From assembly GCF_018283645.1 (NCBI RefSeq), contig NZ_JAGSXH010000014.1, positions 1 through 64,000 of the forward strand: 64,000 bases of DNA, in the 5' to 3' direction. This DNA comes from Actinocrinis puniceicyclus (GTDB taxonomy: Bacteria > Actinomycetota > Actinomycetes > Streptomycetales > Catenulisporaceae). A program made the translations under genes and the position numbers. Shown in pieces: positions 17,554 through 26,705 of the stretch (the stretch's first letter is position 1; every line of letters begins with the position of its first letter). The notes under the pieces were generated by a model. The model had not been told where the DNA came from, did not search any database, and saw only the letters and a program-made list of their open reading frames with translations.

Positions 17554-18601
17554 AGAACACTCCCAACGCGAAGCAGGCGAGCCAGGTCGCCGCGATGGCC
17601 ATGATGACCCGGTCGCCGAGCAGCACGTCCTCAGGCTCTCCGGCGTTGCCCGCGTCGACGAACATGGCGTACCGCAGGAAGATGAACGACCACGGCACGA
17701 TCGAGATCTCGTGCCAGTTCACCCCGGATTCGTGTGCCCCGAGGTTCACCGCCCACAGCGCGTAGGTGAGGATCGTCAGGCCCGCGGCCATCTGCCAGAC
17801 GAAACGCAGGTAGGACTCCGAGTACGCGGCCAAGGACTTGCGGGTGGTGGCGGCGGCCTCGCCCATGAGCACCATCTCGGAGTGCCGCTTGCCGGCCACC
17901 ATGAACAGCGAGCCGAACGCGGTGGTCAGCAGGAACCACTGAGACAGCGGGATGCCCGCGGCGACGCCGCCGACCATCGCGCGCAACAGGAAGCCGCCGG
18001 CGACCAGCGCGAGGTCGAGCACCAGGATGTGCTTGAACCAGGCGCTGTAGGACAGGTGCATGGCCAGGTACACGGCGACCACCGCGGCCGTAGCCGGGTT
18101 CGCGGTCAGCCCCACGCCGAGCGCGGCGACGGAGAGCACCACGACGGCGGTCCAGGCGATCGGGATCGGGATCAGACCGGCGGCGATGGGCCGGTGCCGC
18201 TTCCTCGGGTGCATCCGGTCGGCCTCGACGTCGAGGGCGTCGTTGGCGTAGTACACGGCCGCGGCGGCGAGGCAGAACGCGGCGAAGGAGATCGCGCTGG
18301 CGCCGAGCACCCTGGACTCGTTGATGCGCCCGGCGGCCAGCGGGGCGGTCAGCACCAGCAGGTTCTTGACCCATTGCTTCGGCCTGGCCTCTCGCACCAG
18401 GGCGCGCACGAGCCCGAGACCGTGCGCCGGCTCGAGGATCGCCCCGGACGGCGCCGCGGCAGCCGCCGTGGTCACCGGCGCGGCGTCGGACGGCGAGAGA
18501 CCGTCCGCGTCCCGTACCGCTTCGGCGAGGACCGTTTCGGCGGCCTCACCGACACGGTCGCTCACCGGTTGGCTGCGCTCGCGCGCGGGGATCGTCGCCA
18601 C
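17543..18601 (-). CDS. Decaprenyl-phosphate phosphoribosyltransferase (UbiA family)
   Basis: A 352-residue membrane protein with about nine helices. After a 65-residue disordered cytoplasmic start, it carries RPKQWVKNLLVLTAPLAAG and the Mg2+-diphosphate site NDALDVEADRMHP (NDxxDxxxD) followed by KRHRPIAAG, then a second acidic loop. This pattern is that of Rv3806c-like enzymes, which move 5-phosphoribosyl from PRPP to decaprenyl phosphate, the first committed step to DPA. It overlaps dprE1 by 11 bases and is the first gene of the operon; GGGAGG lies six bases before the GTG at 18601. Confidence 0.92.
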   Translation of the reverse strand: MATIPARERSQPVSDRVGEAAETVLAEAVRDADGLSPSDAAPVTTAAAAAPSGAILEPAHGLGLVRALVREARPKQWVKNLLVLTAPLAAGRINESRVLGASAISFAAFCLAAAAVYYANDALDVEADRMHPRKRHRPIAAGLIPIPIAWTAVVVLSVAALGVGLTANPATAAVVAVYLAMHLSYSAWFKHILVLDLALVAGGFLLRAMVGGVAAGIPLSQWFLLTTAFGSLFMVAGKRHSEMVLMGEAAATTRKSLAAYSESYLRFVWQMAAGLTILTYALWAVNLGAHESGVNWHEISIVPWSFIFLRYAMFVDAGNAGEPEDVLLGDRVIMAIAATWLACFALGVFYAN

Positions 18602-18785
18602 GTCATCCTCCCAAGGCTGCTCGCTCCGAGCGGCGGCGGACGTTCCGCCGGCGCACCCGGGCGAATGCAGCAGTCGTACACGTCGGGGTCCGGCACCGCG
18701 CCCCGGCCGCTGCGGTCCACGGGCAACGCTCCCGCCTGGACTGACGGCTAACGGAGGCTATCAGGCGCACGGCCGTGCGACCCAC

Positions 18786-19463
18786 TCACCCGCCCGGCCC
18801 GGCGACGCCGCCGCGTCGGAGTTTTCGCACGTCGCCGACAGTGGGCCGGGGCGCGCGCGCCATTGTCACGATCCTGTCCCAGAGCGCTGTGACCTGCTCG
18901 GTGAGCTGCCTCGGCGTGCCGTCGTTCGCGATCACCACGTCCGCGACCGCGAGACGCTGCTCGCGGGGAGCCTGCGCGGCGATACGAGCGGCGGCCTGCG
19001 CCTGCGTCATACCGCGGTCTTCGACCAGCCGCGAGATGCGTACCGCGTCCGCGGCGTCCACCACGACAACGAGTTCGAACAGGCCGGCCAGTCCCGATTC
19101 GACCAACAGTGGGATGTCCTGGACGACGACGGTTCCGTCGGGCGCTGCGACGGTGCGTTCCGTCATCCACGCTCGTACGCGGGGATGGACGATGCTGTTG
19201 AGTACCGCCCGCCGGCTGTCGTCCGCGAACACGACGGAGGCGAGCGCCTCGCGGTCTAGTGCGCCATCCGGACCGAGTACCGCATCGCCGAAGGCGTCGC
19301 GCACGGCGGCCAGGCCTTCGGTGCCGGGCTCGACCACCTCGCGGGCGGCGACGTCCGCATCGAGGATCAGCGCGCCGCGCTCGGCGAGCAGCCGCGCGAC
19401 CGTGGACTTGCCTGCTCCGATGCCGCCGGTCAGTCCGACCAGGACGGTACGTCCCTCGCTCAT
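18786..19463 (-). CDS. coaE: Dephospho-CoA kinase
   Basis: A 225-residue P-loop kinase with Walker A GGIGAGKST at about 14-22, the DADVAAREVVEPG segment that binds the acceptor, HPRVRAWM, and the lid region (EDRGMTQAQAAARIAAQ). It catalyses the last step of coenzyme A synthesis, phosphorylation of the ribose 3'-OH of dephospho-CoA. The start at 19463 follows AAAGGG. It lies downstream of rpsA on the same strand but behind a strong terminator, so it likely has its own promoter in the 146-base gap. The C-terminal 20 residues are a basic tail. Confidence 0.96.
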   Translation of the reverse strand: MSEGRTVLVGLTGGIGAGKSTVARLLAERGALILDADVAAREVVEPGTEGLAAVRDAFGDAVLGPDGALDREALASVVFADDSRRAVLNSIVHPRVRAWMTERTVAAPDGTVVVQDIPLLVESGLAGLFELVVVVDAADAVRISRLVEDRGMTQAQAAARIAAQAPREQRLAVADVVIANDGTPRQLTEQVTALWDRIVTMARAPRPTVGDVRKLRRGGVAGPGG

Positions 19464-19534
19464 GCGGCCCTTTCTCGTCGAACACGGCGGGCGCCGGGGC
19501 GCGGTCGCGCGCCACCCTCCCGTGAAACGCCGAC

Positions 19535-19573
19535 GGGCGCCTGAACGAACCGGGGTGGTTCGTTCAGGCGCCC
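19535..19573 (-). terminator. rpsA terminator
   Basis: Perfect 17-bp arms 19535-19551 and 19557-19573 enclose a five-base loop (GGGGT), 36 bases downstream of the rpsA stop codon. Confidence 0.9.
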
Positions 19574-19609
19574 GAGCGGTGCTCAGCTCAGCCGTTGCCT
19601 ACCGCTGCT

Positions 19610-21100
19610 TCAGCTCTGGCCGCCGGCCAGCTTCTCGCGCAGCGCGGCCAGGGCCTCGTCGGAGGCCAGCGCGCCGGTGCTCTCGGCCGGGGCCGAGGAG
19701 GAGTAGCTGGACGGGGCGGCCTCGCCCGGAGCGGCCGCGCCGCCGGTCGCGGCGGCCTCGGCGTCGGCCTTGCGGGCCTCGGAGATCTGCTTCTGGTGCT
19801 GCTCGAAGCGGGCCTGCGCCTCGGCGTACTGGCGCTCCCACTCCTCGCGCTGGGTGTCGTAACCCTCCAGCCACTCGCCGGTCTCCGGGTCGAAGCCCTC
19901 GGGGTAGAGGTAGTTGCCCTCGGCGTCGTACGAGGCGGTCATGCCGTAGAGCGTCGGGTCGAACTGGTCCACGGTCGCGTCGCCGGTCAGGCCCTCGTTG
20001 GCCTGCTTGAGCGAGAGGGAGATGCGGCGGCGGTCCAGGTCGATGTCGATGACCTTGACGAAGATCTCGTCGCCGACCTGCACGACCTGCTCGGGGATCT
20101 CCACGTGGCGCTCGGCCAGCTCGGAGATGTGCACCAGGCCCTCGATGCCCTCGTCCACCCGGACGAACGCGCCGAACGGCACCAGCTTGGTGACCTTGCC
20201 GGGCACGACCTGGCCGATCTGGTGGGTGCGGGCGAACTGCTGCCACGGGTCTTCCTGCGTGGCCTTGAGCGAGAGCGAGACCCGCTCGCGGTCCATGTCC
20301 ACGTCCAGGACCTCGACCGTGACCTCCTGGCCGACCTCGACCACCTCGGAGGGGTGGTCGATGTGCTTCCAGGACAGCTCGGAGACGTGCACCAGGCCGT
20401 CCACGCCGCCGAGGTCCACGAAGGCGCCGAAGTTGACGATCGAGGAGACCACGCCGTTGCGCACCTGGCCCTTGAGCAGGGTGGTGAGGAAGGTCTGACG
20501 CACCTCGGACTGGGTCTGCTCCAGCCAGGCGCGCCGGGAGAGGACCACGTTGTTGCGGTTCTTGTCCAGCTCGATGATCTTGGCTTCGAGTTCCTTGCCG
20601 ACGTACGGCTGCAGGTCGCGCACCCGGCGCATCTCCACCAGCGAGGCCGGCAGGAAGCCGCGCAGGCCGATGTCGATGATCAGGCCGCCCTTGACCACCT
20701 CGATGACGGTGCCGGTGACGATCCCGTCCTCTTCCTTGATCTTCTCGATCGTGCCCCAGGCCCGCTCGTACTGCGCGCGCTTCTTGGACAGGATCAGCCG
20801 GCCCTCCTTGTCCTCCTTCTGGAGGACCAGGGCCTCGACGTGGTCGCCCACGGAGACGACCTCGTGCGGGTCCACGTCGTGCTTGATCGACAGCTCCCGG
20901 GACGGGATGACGCCCTCGGTCTTGTAGCCGATGTCGAGCAGGACCTCGTCCCGATCGACCTTCACGATGGTGCCGTCGACGATGTCGCCGTCGTTGAAGT
21001 ACTTGATGGTCTCGTCGATCGCGGCGAGGAAGGCCTCCTCCGAACCGATGTCGTTGATAGCGACCTGCGGGGTTCGGACGGTCTCGGTGCTGCTCGTCAT
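19610..21100 (-). CDS. rpsA: 30S ribosomal protein S1
   Basis: The 496-residue protein has four S1 RNA-binding domains (about residues 32-102, 118-188, 204-275 and 290-362), each starting with a GxxVxGxV strand and ending in LS(L/R)(K/R). Four domains plus an acidic, disordered C-terminal tail is the usual actinobacterial form, shorter than the six-domain E. coli protein. It recruits mRNA to the 30S subunit. The start at 21100 (MTSSTETVRTP) follows a GGAG 12 bases upstream; the longer open frame to 21211 is leader sequence. A well-formed promoter lies at 21234-21263. Confidence 0.97.
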   Translation of the reverse strand: MTSSTETVRTPQVAINDIGSEEAFLAAIDETIKYFNDGDIVDGTIVKVDRDEVLLDIGYKTEGVIPSRELSIKHDVDPHEVVSVGDHVEALVLQKEDKEGRLILSKKRAQYERAWGTIEKIKEEDGIVTGTVIEVVKGGLIIDIGLRGFLPASLVEMRRVRDLQPYVGKELEAKIIELDKNRNNVVLSRRAWLEQTQSEVRQTFLTTLLKGQVRNGVVSSIVNFGAFVDLGGVDGLVHVSELSWKHIDHPSEVVEVGQEVTVEVLDVDMDRERVSLSLKATQEDPWQQFARTHQIGQVVPGKVTKLVPFGAFVRVDEGIEGLVHISELAERHVEIPEQVVQVGDEIFVKVIDIDLDRRRISLSLKQANEGLTGDATVDQFDPTLYGMTASYDAEGNYLYPEGFDPETGEWLEGYDTQREEWERQYAEAQARFEQHQKQISEARKADAEAAATGGAAAPGEAAPSSYSSSAPAESTGALASDEALAALREKLAGGQS

Positions 21101-21444
21101 GGGGGAAAGGGCTCCGGGTACGGATATGTGGTCGGATGACACACGCGGCGGAGCCTGACTCGGGAACTGAGCGGTTCGAAAGTCGGTGCGGCCCCCTCGG
21201 TCCGAAGCCACACGGGTCCGCAGCGCAACAGCCAGGATACGGTCCGCACGCTTCCATGGTCAATCGAGCTTGGTGCGATCGCACCGAACCGTTGCACAGC
21301 CGTTGGACACTGCGGGGTGCTGCGAAGCCTTCCGCAAGATAGCGTGTCGGGGCTTCGTTTCGGAAGTACGCACGCTCGCGGCGGTTTAGTGCGCGGTCAC
21401 GGGCGGTGTGAACGGCAAGAGTCAGGCGGCGGGAGGTAGGCGGC
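21101..21444. other. Divergent intergenic region of rpsA and the methyltransferase gene
   Basis: The 344 bases hold the rpsA promoter (21234-21263) and a leader of about 127 bases. The side facing the methyltransferase gene shows only its ribosome site GGGAGG near 21430. No gene and no known riboswitch motif was seen. Confidence 0.5.
21234..21263 (-). promoter_or_regulatory. rpsA promoter
   Basis: On the minus strand, TTGACC (21263-21258) and TATCCT (21239-21234) are separated by 18 bases, a good match to the housekeeping sigma factor consensus. Transcription would start near 21227. Confidence 0.7.
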
Positions 21445-22278
21445 GTGGGCGAGACGGTCGAGAGCGAGGACACGGATCGGCGTGATCTGGTGACGCGACG
21501 TCAGGCGGGTCGCGCGGAGACCGTTCGGGCTAACCGGAACTGGTGGGACGGTGCCGCGGACTGGTATCAGGCGGAGCACGGCGAGTTCCTCGGAGACGAC
21601 CGCTTCTTGTGGAGCCCGGAAGGGCTGTACGAGGACGAGGCGCATTTGCTCGGTCCGGTGGCCGGCCGGCGCGTACTGGAGGTCGGCTGCGGCGCGGCGC
21701 AGTGTTCGCGCTGGCTGGCGAAGCAGGGTGCGGATGTCGTGGGCTTCGACCTGTCGTGGCGGCAACTGGAGCACGCGCGCCGCATCGACGACGCGGCGGG
21801 CGGACCCGCGCTGCGCCTCGTGCAGGCCGATGCGACCGTCATGCCGTTCGCGGACGGTTCGTTCGACATCGCCTGCTCGGCCTTCGGGGCGGTGCCATTC
21901 GTGGCCGATTCGGCGGCGGTCATGCGTGAGGTCGCACGGGTGTTGCGGCCGGGCGGCCGCTGGGTGTTCGCGGTACCGCACCCCTTCCGTTGGTGTCTGC
22001 CGGATGACGGCGGCGAGGGCGGGTTGCGTGTGCGCGATTCGTACTTCGATCGGCGCCCTTACGTCGAGCAGGACGAACAGGGCGTCGCAACGTACGTCGA
22101 GCATCACCGGACGCTCGGAGATCGAGTGCGTGAACTGACCGGTGCTGGGCTGGTGTTGCTGGATCTGGTCGAGCCCGAGTATCCGCCGAACATGGACGAG
22201 CGCTGGGGTGGCGGCTGGTCGAAGCTTCGCGGGCGGCTGGTTCCGGGGACGGCGATCTTCGCGGCCGAGAAGCGTTAG
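21445..22278 (+). CDS. Class I SAM-dependent methyltransferase
   Basis: The 277-residue protein carries the SAM-binding motifs VLEVGCGAAQCSRWLAKQG (motif I, about residues 76-94), VVGFDLS (motif II), and LRLVQADATVMPFADGSFDIACSAFG (motifs III-IV region), followed by VMREVARVLRPGGRWVFAVPHPF. The substrate cannot be told from sequence; the N-terminal NWWDGAADWYQAEHGEFLGD block is typical of a conserved actinobacterial group encoded next to rpsA. The GTG at 21445 has GGGAGG nine bases upstream. Confidence 0.88.
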   Translation: MGETVESEDTDRRDLVTRRQAGRAETVRANRNWWDGAADWYQAEHGEFLGDDRFLWSPEGLYEDEAHLLGPVAGRRVLEVGCGAAQCSRWLAKQGADVVGFDLSWRQLEHARRIDDAAGGPALRLVQADATVMPFADGSFDIACSAFGAVPFVADSAAVMREVARVLRPGGRWVFAVPHPFRWCLPDDGGEGGLRVRDSYFDRRPYVEQDEQGVATYVEHHRTLGDRVRELTGAGLVLLDLVEPEYPPNMDERWGGGWSKLRGRLVPGTAIFAAEKR

Positions 22279-22431
22279 CGGCCAGCCAGAGTAAGGCGCA
22301 GCGCCCGCTCTCTTCCCTCCGCTGGAACCAGGCGGGCCACACGGCTACTGTGCGGCTACGGTCCCGGCCCTGGCACGTTTGGAGCGGGTCGGCCGGAACC
22401 GCCCGCGACCGCCTTCCGGAAGGGGCGCATC

Positions 22432-23715
22432 ATGGCCCGTCGCCATCTCGCCGACAGCGTCCTGGTGGCCGTGGGAACGTTGACCGGCAGCGTGTTGTCC
22501 TACGGCTTCAGCTTCGCGCTCGCGCACCGGCTCGACCAGACCGGCTACGGGCAGATCGGCTCGCTGCTGATGATCTTCCTGGTCGCGTCGATCCCGGCGA
22601 CGGCGATCCAGGCGGTGACCGCCCGGCGGATCGCCGCGGCGCAGCCGCTCGACCAGGCCGGGCTGCGCGCGCTGACCGGGCCGCTGGTGCGCTGGTCACT
22701 CCTGGTCGCGGTCGCCACGACGGCGCTGCTCGGCGCGCTGGCCCCGGCGCTGTCGGCGCTGCTGCCCGCGGTGTCGGCCGGGCAGATCGCGTGGACCGCG
22801 CTGGCGTTGGTCCCGAACGCGCTGATCTTCTGCTACCTCGGCGTGGCGCAGGGAAGCTCGCGGTTCGCCGCGTTCTCGATCCTCTTCGTGGGCTTCAACG
22901 GAGCGAAGCTGGTGGCCGGCGCCGCGGCGGGCGCCGCCGGGGCACGCCCCGGCCTGATCATGGGTGCGGTGGCAGGGTCTTGGTTCGTGACCGCGGCAGT
23001 GGCGCATTACGCACTGCGGGATGCAGTCGGCAAGCCACACCTGGTGCGCGGGATCGGATATGTCCGTGAGCTCGGTACCGCGTCATGGAGCCTGGGCGCG
23101 GTCCTCGTCCTTTCTCTGCTGGACGGGCTCATCGCCGCGCACTACTTCAGCGGGGAAGTACTCGGCCGCTACCAGGCCGGCGCGCTGTTCACACGCGCCG
23201 GCTATTTCGGGCCGCAGTTCGTCGGCGTGCTGGCCTACCCGAGACTGGCGGTGCCGCACACCCGTCGCAGGGCACTGACCACTGCTGTCGTGCTGTCGCT
23301 CGGCATCGGCTGCGCCGTCGTCGCCGCGACCGTGTCGGCGGCCGGGCCGATGATCCGGGTGGCGTTCGGCGCCAAGTACCTCAGCGGCGCCGGCGGCGGA
23401 TTCGACCTGGCCGCGGCGGCGTGGCTGTTCGCGCTGGCCGGGGCGACCCAGGCGCTGGTACAGCTCGCGCTGCTGGACGCGGTCGCGCGGCGTTCGCACG
23501 TGATCGGCTGGCTCGTGTGCGGTGGCATTCTGACCGAGAGCGCGCTGATCTTGACCGTCGCGCACCACTCGGCGACGCAACTGATCGCGACGGCGGCCTG
23601 CTGCGGATCGGTGACGGCCGCGGTGAGCCTCACGGTGTCGTTCTCAGCCCGGCGCCACGCGGCTTCGCAGCATCCGCCGCGGCTGGACGCGGAGTACGCG
23701 CCCGCGGCGACGTGA
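22432..23715 (+). CDS. MOP-superfamily flippase-like membrane protein
   Basis: The 427-residue protein has about 12 membrane segments and the N-terminal pattern of polysaccharide flippases (DSVLVAVGTLTGSVLSYGF, AHRLDQTGYGQIGSLLMIF, VTARRIAA). Such proteins move lipid-linked sugars across the membrane. There is no polymerase or glycosyltransferase next to it, so the cargo is unknown. Given the DPA genes 4 kb away, a lipid-linked cell-envelope precursor is possible but unproven. AAGGGG lies seven bases before the ATG at 22432. Confidence 0.8.
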   Translation: MARRHLADSVLVAVGTLTGSVLSYGFSFALAHRLDQTGYGQIGSLLMIFLVASIPATAIQAVTARRIAAAQPLDQAGLRALTGPLVRWSLLVAVATTALLGALAPALSALLPAVSAGQIAWTALALVPNALIFCYLGVAQGSSRFAAFSILFVGFNGAKLVAGAAAGAAGARPGLIMGAVAGSWFVTAAVAHYALRDAVGKPHLVRGIGYVRELGTASWSLGAVLVLSLLDGLIAAHYFSGEVLGRYQAGALFTRAGYFGPQFVGVLAYPRLAVPHTRRRALTTAVVLSLGIGCAVVAATVSAAGPMIRVAFGAKYLSGAGGGFDLAAAAWLFALAGATQALVQLALLDAVARRSHVIGWLVCGGILTESALILTVAHHSATQLIATAACCGSVTAAVSLTVSFSARRHAASQHPPRLDAEYAPAAT

Positions 23716-23806
23716 CCGCGGGTTCTCGCCGAGCCGCGCGGCCGCTCCTACAGGTTCCGCGCGGAGTATGTGGATCGCCCACATGCGCGTGACCTCGGCG
23801 TGACCC

Positions 23807-23812
23807 TACGGT
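23807..23812 (+). promoter_or_regulatory. Putative -10 element for a leaderless transcript
   Basis: TACGGT lies seven bases before the ATG at 23820, and no Shine-Dalgarno sequence is present between them. No -35 element is clear. Confidence 0.45.
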
Positions 23813-23819
23813 CTCCTTC

Positions 23820-24599
23820 ATGACGACGGTAGATCTGGCGCCCGAGGTTCACGGTGTGGACCTGACGGGGCGCACTGCGCTGGTCACGGGTGCCGCGAGC
23901 GGAATCGGGCGGGCATGCGCGCTGGCGCTGGCCGCGGCCGGGGCGCGGGTGCGCGCGGTGGACCTGGACGAGGCGGGAGCGGCCGAGGTGGCCGCGGCGG
24001 TCGGCGGCGAGGGCCGGGCGGTGGACCTGGCCGCGGCCGACGATCTCGGCGCGCTGGCCCGGGATGCCGACATCATCGTCAACAACGCGGGTTTCCAGGT
24101 GGTGCGGCCGGTGGAGGAGTTTCCCCCGGAGGTCTTCCGGCGGATGCTGGCCGTGATGGTGGAGGCGCCGTTCCGGCTGGTGCGCGCCGCGCTGCCCGGC
24201 ATGTATCTGCGCGGCTGGGGCCGGGTGGTGAACATCTCCTCGGTGCACGGTCTGCGCGCCTCGGCCTTCAAGGCCGGTTATGTGAGCGCCAAGCACGCCC
24301 TGGAGGGCTTCTCGAAGGTGGTGGCGGTCGAGGGCGGACCGCGCGGCGTGACCTCCAACTGCGTCAATCCCGGTTACGTGCGCACGGCACTGGTGGAGCG
24401 GCAGATCGCCGAGCAGGCCGCGGCGCACGCCATCGCGCGGGAACAGGTGGTCGAGCAGGTGTTGCTGGCCAGGTCGGCGACGAAACGGCTGATCGAGCCG
24501 GCGGAGGTGGCCGCCCTGGTCGTTTACCTGTGCTCGCCGCAAGCCTCGTTCATCAACGGCGCGTCACTGGCGATCGACGGGGCCTGGACTGCGCAGTAG
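23820..24599 (+). CDS. 3-hydroxybutyrate dehydrogenase (SDR family)
   Basis: The 259-residue short-chain dehydrogenase has TGAASGIGRACALAL (NAD-binding, about 22-36), NNAGFQ, the catalytic Ser-Tyr-Lys set in NISSVHG...YVSAKHALEG, and CVNPGYVRTALVERQIAEQA. The long insertion QIAEQAAAHAIAREQVVEQVLL is characteristic of D-3-hydroxybutyrate dehydrogenases, which oxidise 3-hydroxybutyrate to acetoacetate with NAD+. Genomic context agrees: a PHB-depolymerase-type esterase and an acetoacetate-type CoA-transferase lie in the same 12 kb. It is probably made from a leaderless mRNA and precedes the regulator gene on the same strand. Confidence 0.9.
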   Translation: MTTVDLAPEVHGVDLTGRTALVTGAASGIGRACALALAAAGARVRAVDLDEAGAAEVAAAVGGEGRAVDLAAADDLGALARDADIIVNNAGFQVVRPVEEFPPEVFRRMLAVMVEAPFRLVRAALPGMYLRGWGRVVNISSVHGLRASAFKAGYVSAKHALEGFSKVVAVEGGPRGVTSNCVNPGYVRTALVERQIAEQAAAHAIAREQVVEQVLLARSATKRLIEPAEVAALVVYLCSPQASFINGASLAIDGAWTAQ

Positions 24600-24621
24600 C
24601 GTGCGCCCGGAACCAGCGCCG

Positions 24622-24681
24622 CGGAATGGACCACACGGAATGGACCACGCTGCGGCATCGACAACACGCGGCATGGACGAC
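24622..24681. repeat. 13-bp direct repeats upstream of the regulator gene
   Basis: CGGAATGGACCAC occurs at 24622-24634 and again at 24636-24648; a related copy (CGGCATGGACGAC, 11 of 13) is at 24669-24681. They lie between the dehydrogenase stop and the preferred regulator start at 24727 and could be operator half-sites. If the regulator starts earlier, they are coding. Confidence 0.5.
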
Positions 24682-24726
24682 ACGTATGAGACCACCGCGG
24701 TACGAACAGCGTCGGAGACGGACACG

Positions 24727-26652
24727 GTGAGCACGGTGCCGAACATGAACGCCGCATCCGGGATGGTCGCCGAGCTTCCTTTCCTCAGCCTTCTGGTTCA
24801 GGACGCCTCCGCCGTCGAGTACGACGGACCGCTCGCGCAGGCGCACGCCGAGGGCGCGGGGCCTGAGGTGATCGCGCAGTTGGAGCGCGCAAGGACACTC
24901 GCGCTGCGCGTACGTGCGACGCTGCGTGAACAGCGGCGGCGGGAGACCGAACTGGCGGCGCTGTTCGAAACCGCCAGCGACCTCGCGGGGTTACGCGACC
25001 TCGACTCGGTACTGCGCGCGATCGTCGTCAGGGCACGCAAACTACTCGGTACGGACGTCGCGTACCTGACGTTGAACGATCCCTCGGCCGACGACACCTA
25101 CATGCGCGTCACCGACGGCTCCGTCTCGGCGAAGTTCCAGCAGGTGCGGCTCGGCATGGGTGAGGGGCTGGGCGGACTCGTCGCACAGACCGCCTCGCCT
25201 TACGTCACCGCTGACTACCTCAACGACGCCCAGTTCCACCACACGCGCACCATCGACGCGGCCGTGCACGAGGAAGGTCTGGTCGCCATCCTCGGCGTGC
25301 CGCTCCTGGCGAACGGACAGGTGATCGGCGTGTTGTTCGCGTCCGACCGCAGGGTGCGGCCCTTCAGCCGGGACGAGATCGCGCTGCTCAGCTCGCTGGC
25401 GACACATGCGGCGATCGCGATCGAGTCGGCGAACCAGTTGGCGGAGACCAAGGCGGCGCTCGCGGAGTTGGCCGCGGCGAGCCGCACGATCCAGGCGCAC
25501 AGCGCGTCGGTGGAGCGGGCCGCGGAGGCGCACGAGGCGCTGACCGGGCTGCTGCTGCGCGGCGCCGGTCTCGGCGAGCTGGCCGGCTCGGTGGCCGAGT
25601 TGCTCGGCGGTTCGGTGGTCATCGTGGACGACACCGGACGCTGCCTGTGCGGCCTGCTGGAACCGGACGAGCGGAACGCGGTCGAGGCGGCCGCGGCGCA
25701 GTCGGCCAAGACCGGGCGCGCTCTGCCGGCCGGACGGCTGTGGATCGCGGCGGTGACGGCCGGGCAGGAGCGGCTCGGCGCGCTGGTGCTGCGGGGGCGG
25801 CCGGAGCTGGATCTGGAGGGCGCGGACCAGCGGATCCTGGAACGCGCGGCGACGATGACGGCGCTGCGGCTGCTGATCGAGCGCTCGGTGCAGGAGGCCG
25901 AGCACCGGGTGCGCGGCGAACTGGTCGCGGACCTGTTGGCCGCGGCGGACCGGGGCGAACCTGGGCTGGAGTCGCTGCGGGAGCGGGCTCGCCGGCTCGG
26001 CGCGGACCTGGACGCGCCGTACGTGGCCGTGGTCGCGCAGGCCCAGGACGCCGACCGGCGGCGGCTCGGTTCGGCGGCCGCCCACCTGGCGGCGACCGGC
26101 CGGGGACTTGCCGGGGAACGCGGCGGATCGACGGTGCTGCTGCTGCCGGGTTCGGATCCGAGCGCCGTCGCGCGCGACGTGGTCCACCATCTGCACGGCG
26201 CGATCCAACGGCCGGTGACGGCCGGCGCGTCGGGCCCGGTGCGCGGACCGGCCGCGTTCGCCGCCGCGCACGCCGAGGCGGCCCGGTGCCTGGCGGCGCT
26301 TCAGTCGCTCGGACGGATCGGTGACGCGGCCTCCACGCGGGATCTGGGCTTCGTCGGGCTGCTGCTCGGCGGCGCGCAGCCGCGCAGGCCGGAGGTGCCG
26401 GCGTTCGTGCGGGCGACGCTCGGGCCGGTGCTCGACTACGACGCCCGGCGCTCGACGGATCTGGTGCACACGCTCGGCGCGTACTTCGGTTCCGGCGGGA
26501 ATCTGATGCGCACCAAGGACGTACTGCACGTGCACGTCAATACCGTGACGCAGCGCCTGGACCGGATCGCGCAGCTGCTCGGCCCGGACTGGAACTGCCC
26601 CGAGCGCGCCTTGGAGTTGCAGTTGGCGCTGCGGCTGCACCACCTGCTGTGA
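24727..26652 (+). CDS. GAF-domain transcriptional regulator with PucR-type HTH
   Basis: The protein (641 residues from this start) has a GAF sensor at about residues 75-240 (ELAALFETASDLAGL...HAAIAIESANQLA), a central region resembling the linker of PucR/CdaR proteins, and a C-terminal PucR-type helix-turn-helix at about 570-640 (TLGAYFGSGGNLMRTKDVLHV, HVNTVTQRLDRIAQLLG). The start is uncertain: the open frame runs back to a GTG at 24601; I prefer GTG 24727 because GGAG lies nine bases upstream. It directly follows the 3-hydroxybutyrate dehydrogenase gene and is the obvious candidate regulator of hydroxybutyrate catabolism in this island. Confidence 0.85.
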   Translation: MSTVPNMNAASGMVAELPFLSLLVQDASAVEYDGPLAQAHAEGAGPEVIAQLERARTLALRVRATLREQRRRETELAALFETASDLAGLRDLDSVLRAIVVRARKLLGTDVAYLTLNDPSADDTYMRVTDGSVSAKFQQVRLGMGEGLGGLVAQTASPYVTADYLNDAQFHHTRTIDAAVHEEGLVAILGVPLLANGQVIGVLFASDRRVRPFSRDEIALLSSLATHAAIAIESANQLAETKAALAELAAASRTIQAHSASVERAAEAHEALTGLLLRGAGLGELAGSVAELLGGSVVIVDDTGRCLCGLLEPDERNAVEAAAAQSAKTGRALPAGRLWIAAVTAGQERLGALVLRGRPELDLEGADQRILERAATMTALRLLIERSVQEAEHRVRGELVADLLAAADRGEPGLESLRERARRLGADLDAPYVAVVAQAQDADRRRLGSAAAHLAATGRGLAGERGGSTVLLLPGSDPSAVARDVVHHLHGAIQRPVTAGASGPVRGPAAFAAAHAEAARCLAALQSLGRIGDAASTRDLGFVGLLLGGAQPRRPEVPAFVRATLGPVLDYDARRSTDLVHTLGAYFGSGGNLMRTKDVLHVHVNTVTQRLDRIAQLLGPDWNCPERALELQLALRLHHLL

Positions 26653-26705
26653 CAGGCAGAGCTCTGTCATCGCACAAGGCGCGCTCGGGGCGTCGTCGGA
26701 TACTG

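Noticed and set aside
23820-24599. Alternative call as a generic glucose/ribitol dehydrogenase
   Set aside because: The insertion after CVNPGYVRT and the surrounding PHB-related genes favour 3-hydroxybutyrate dehydrogenase.
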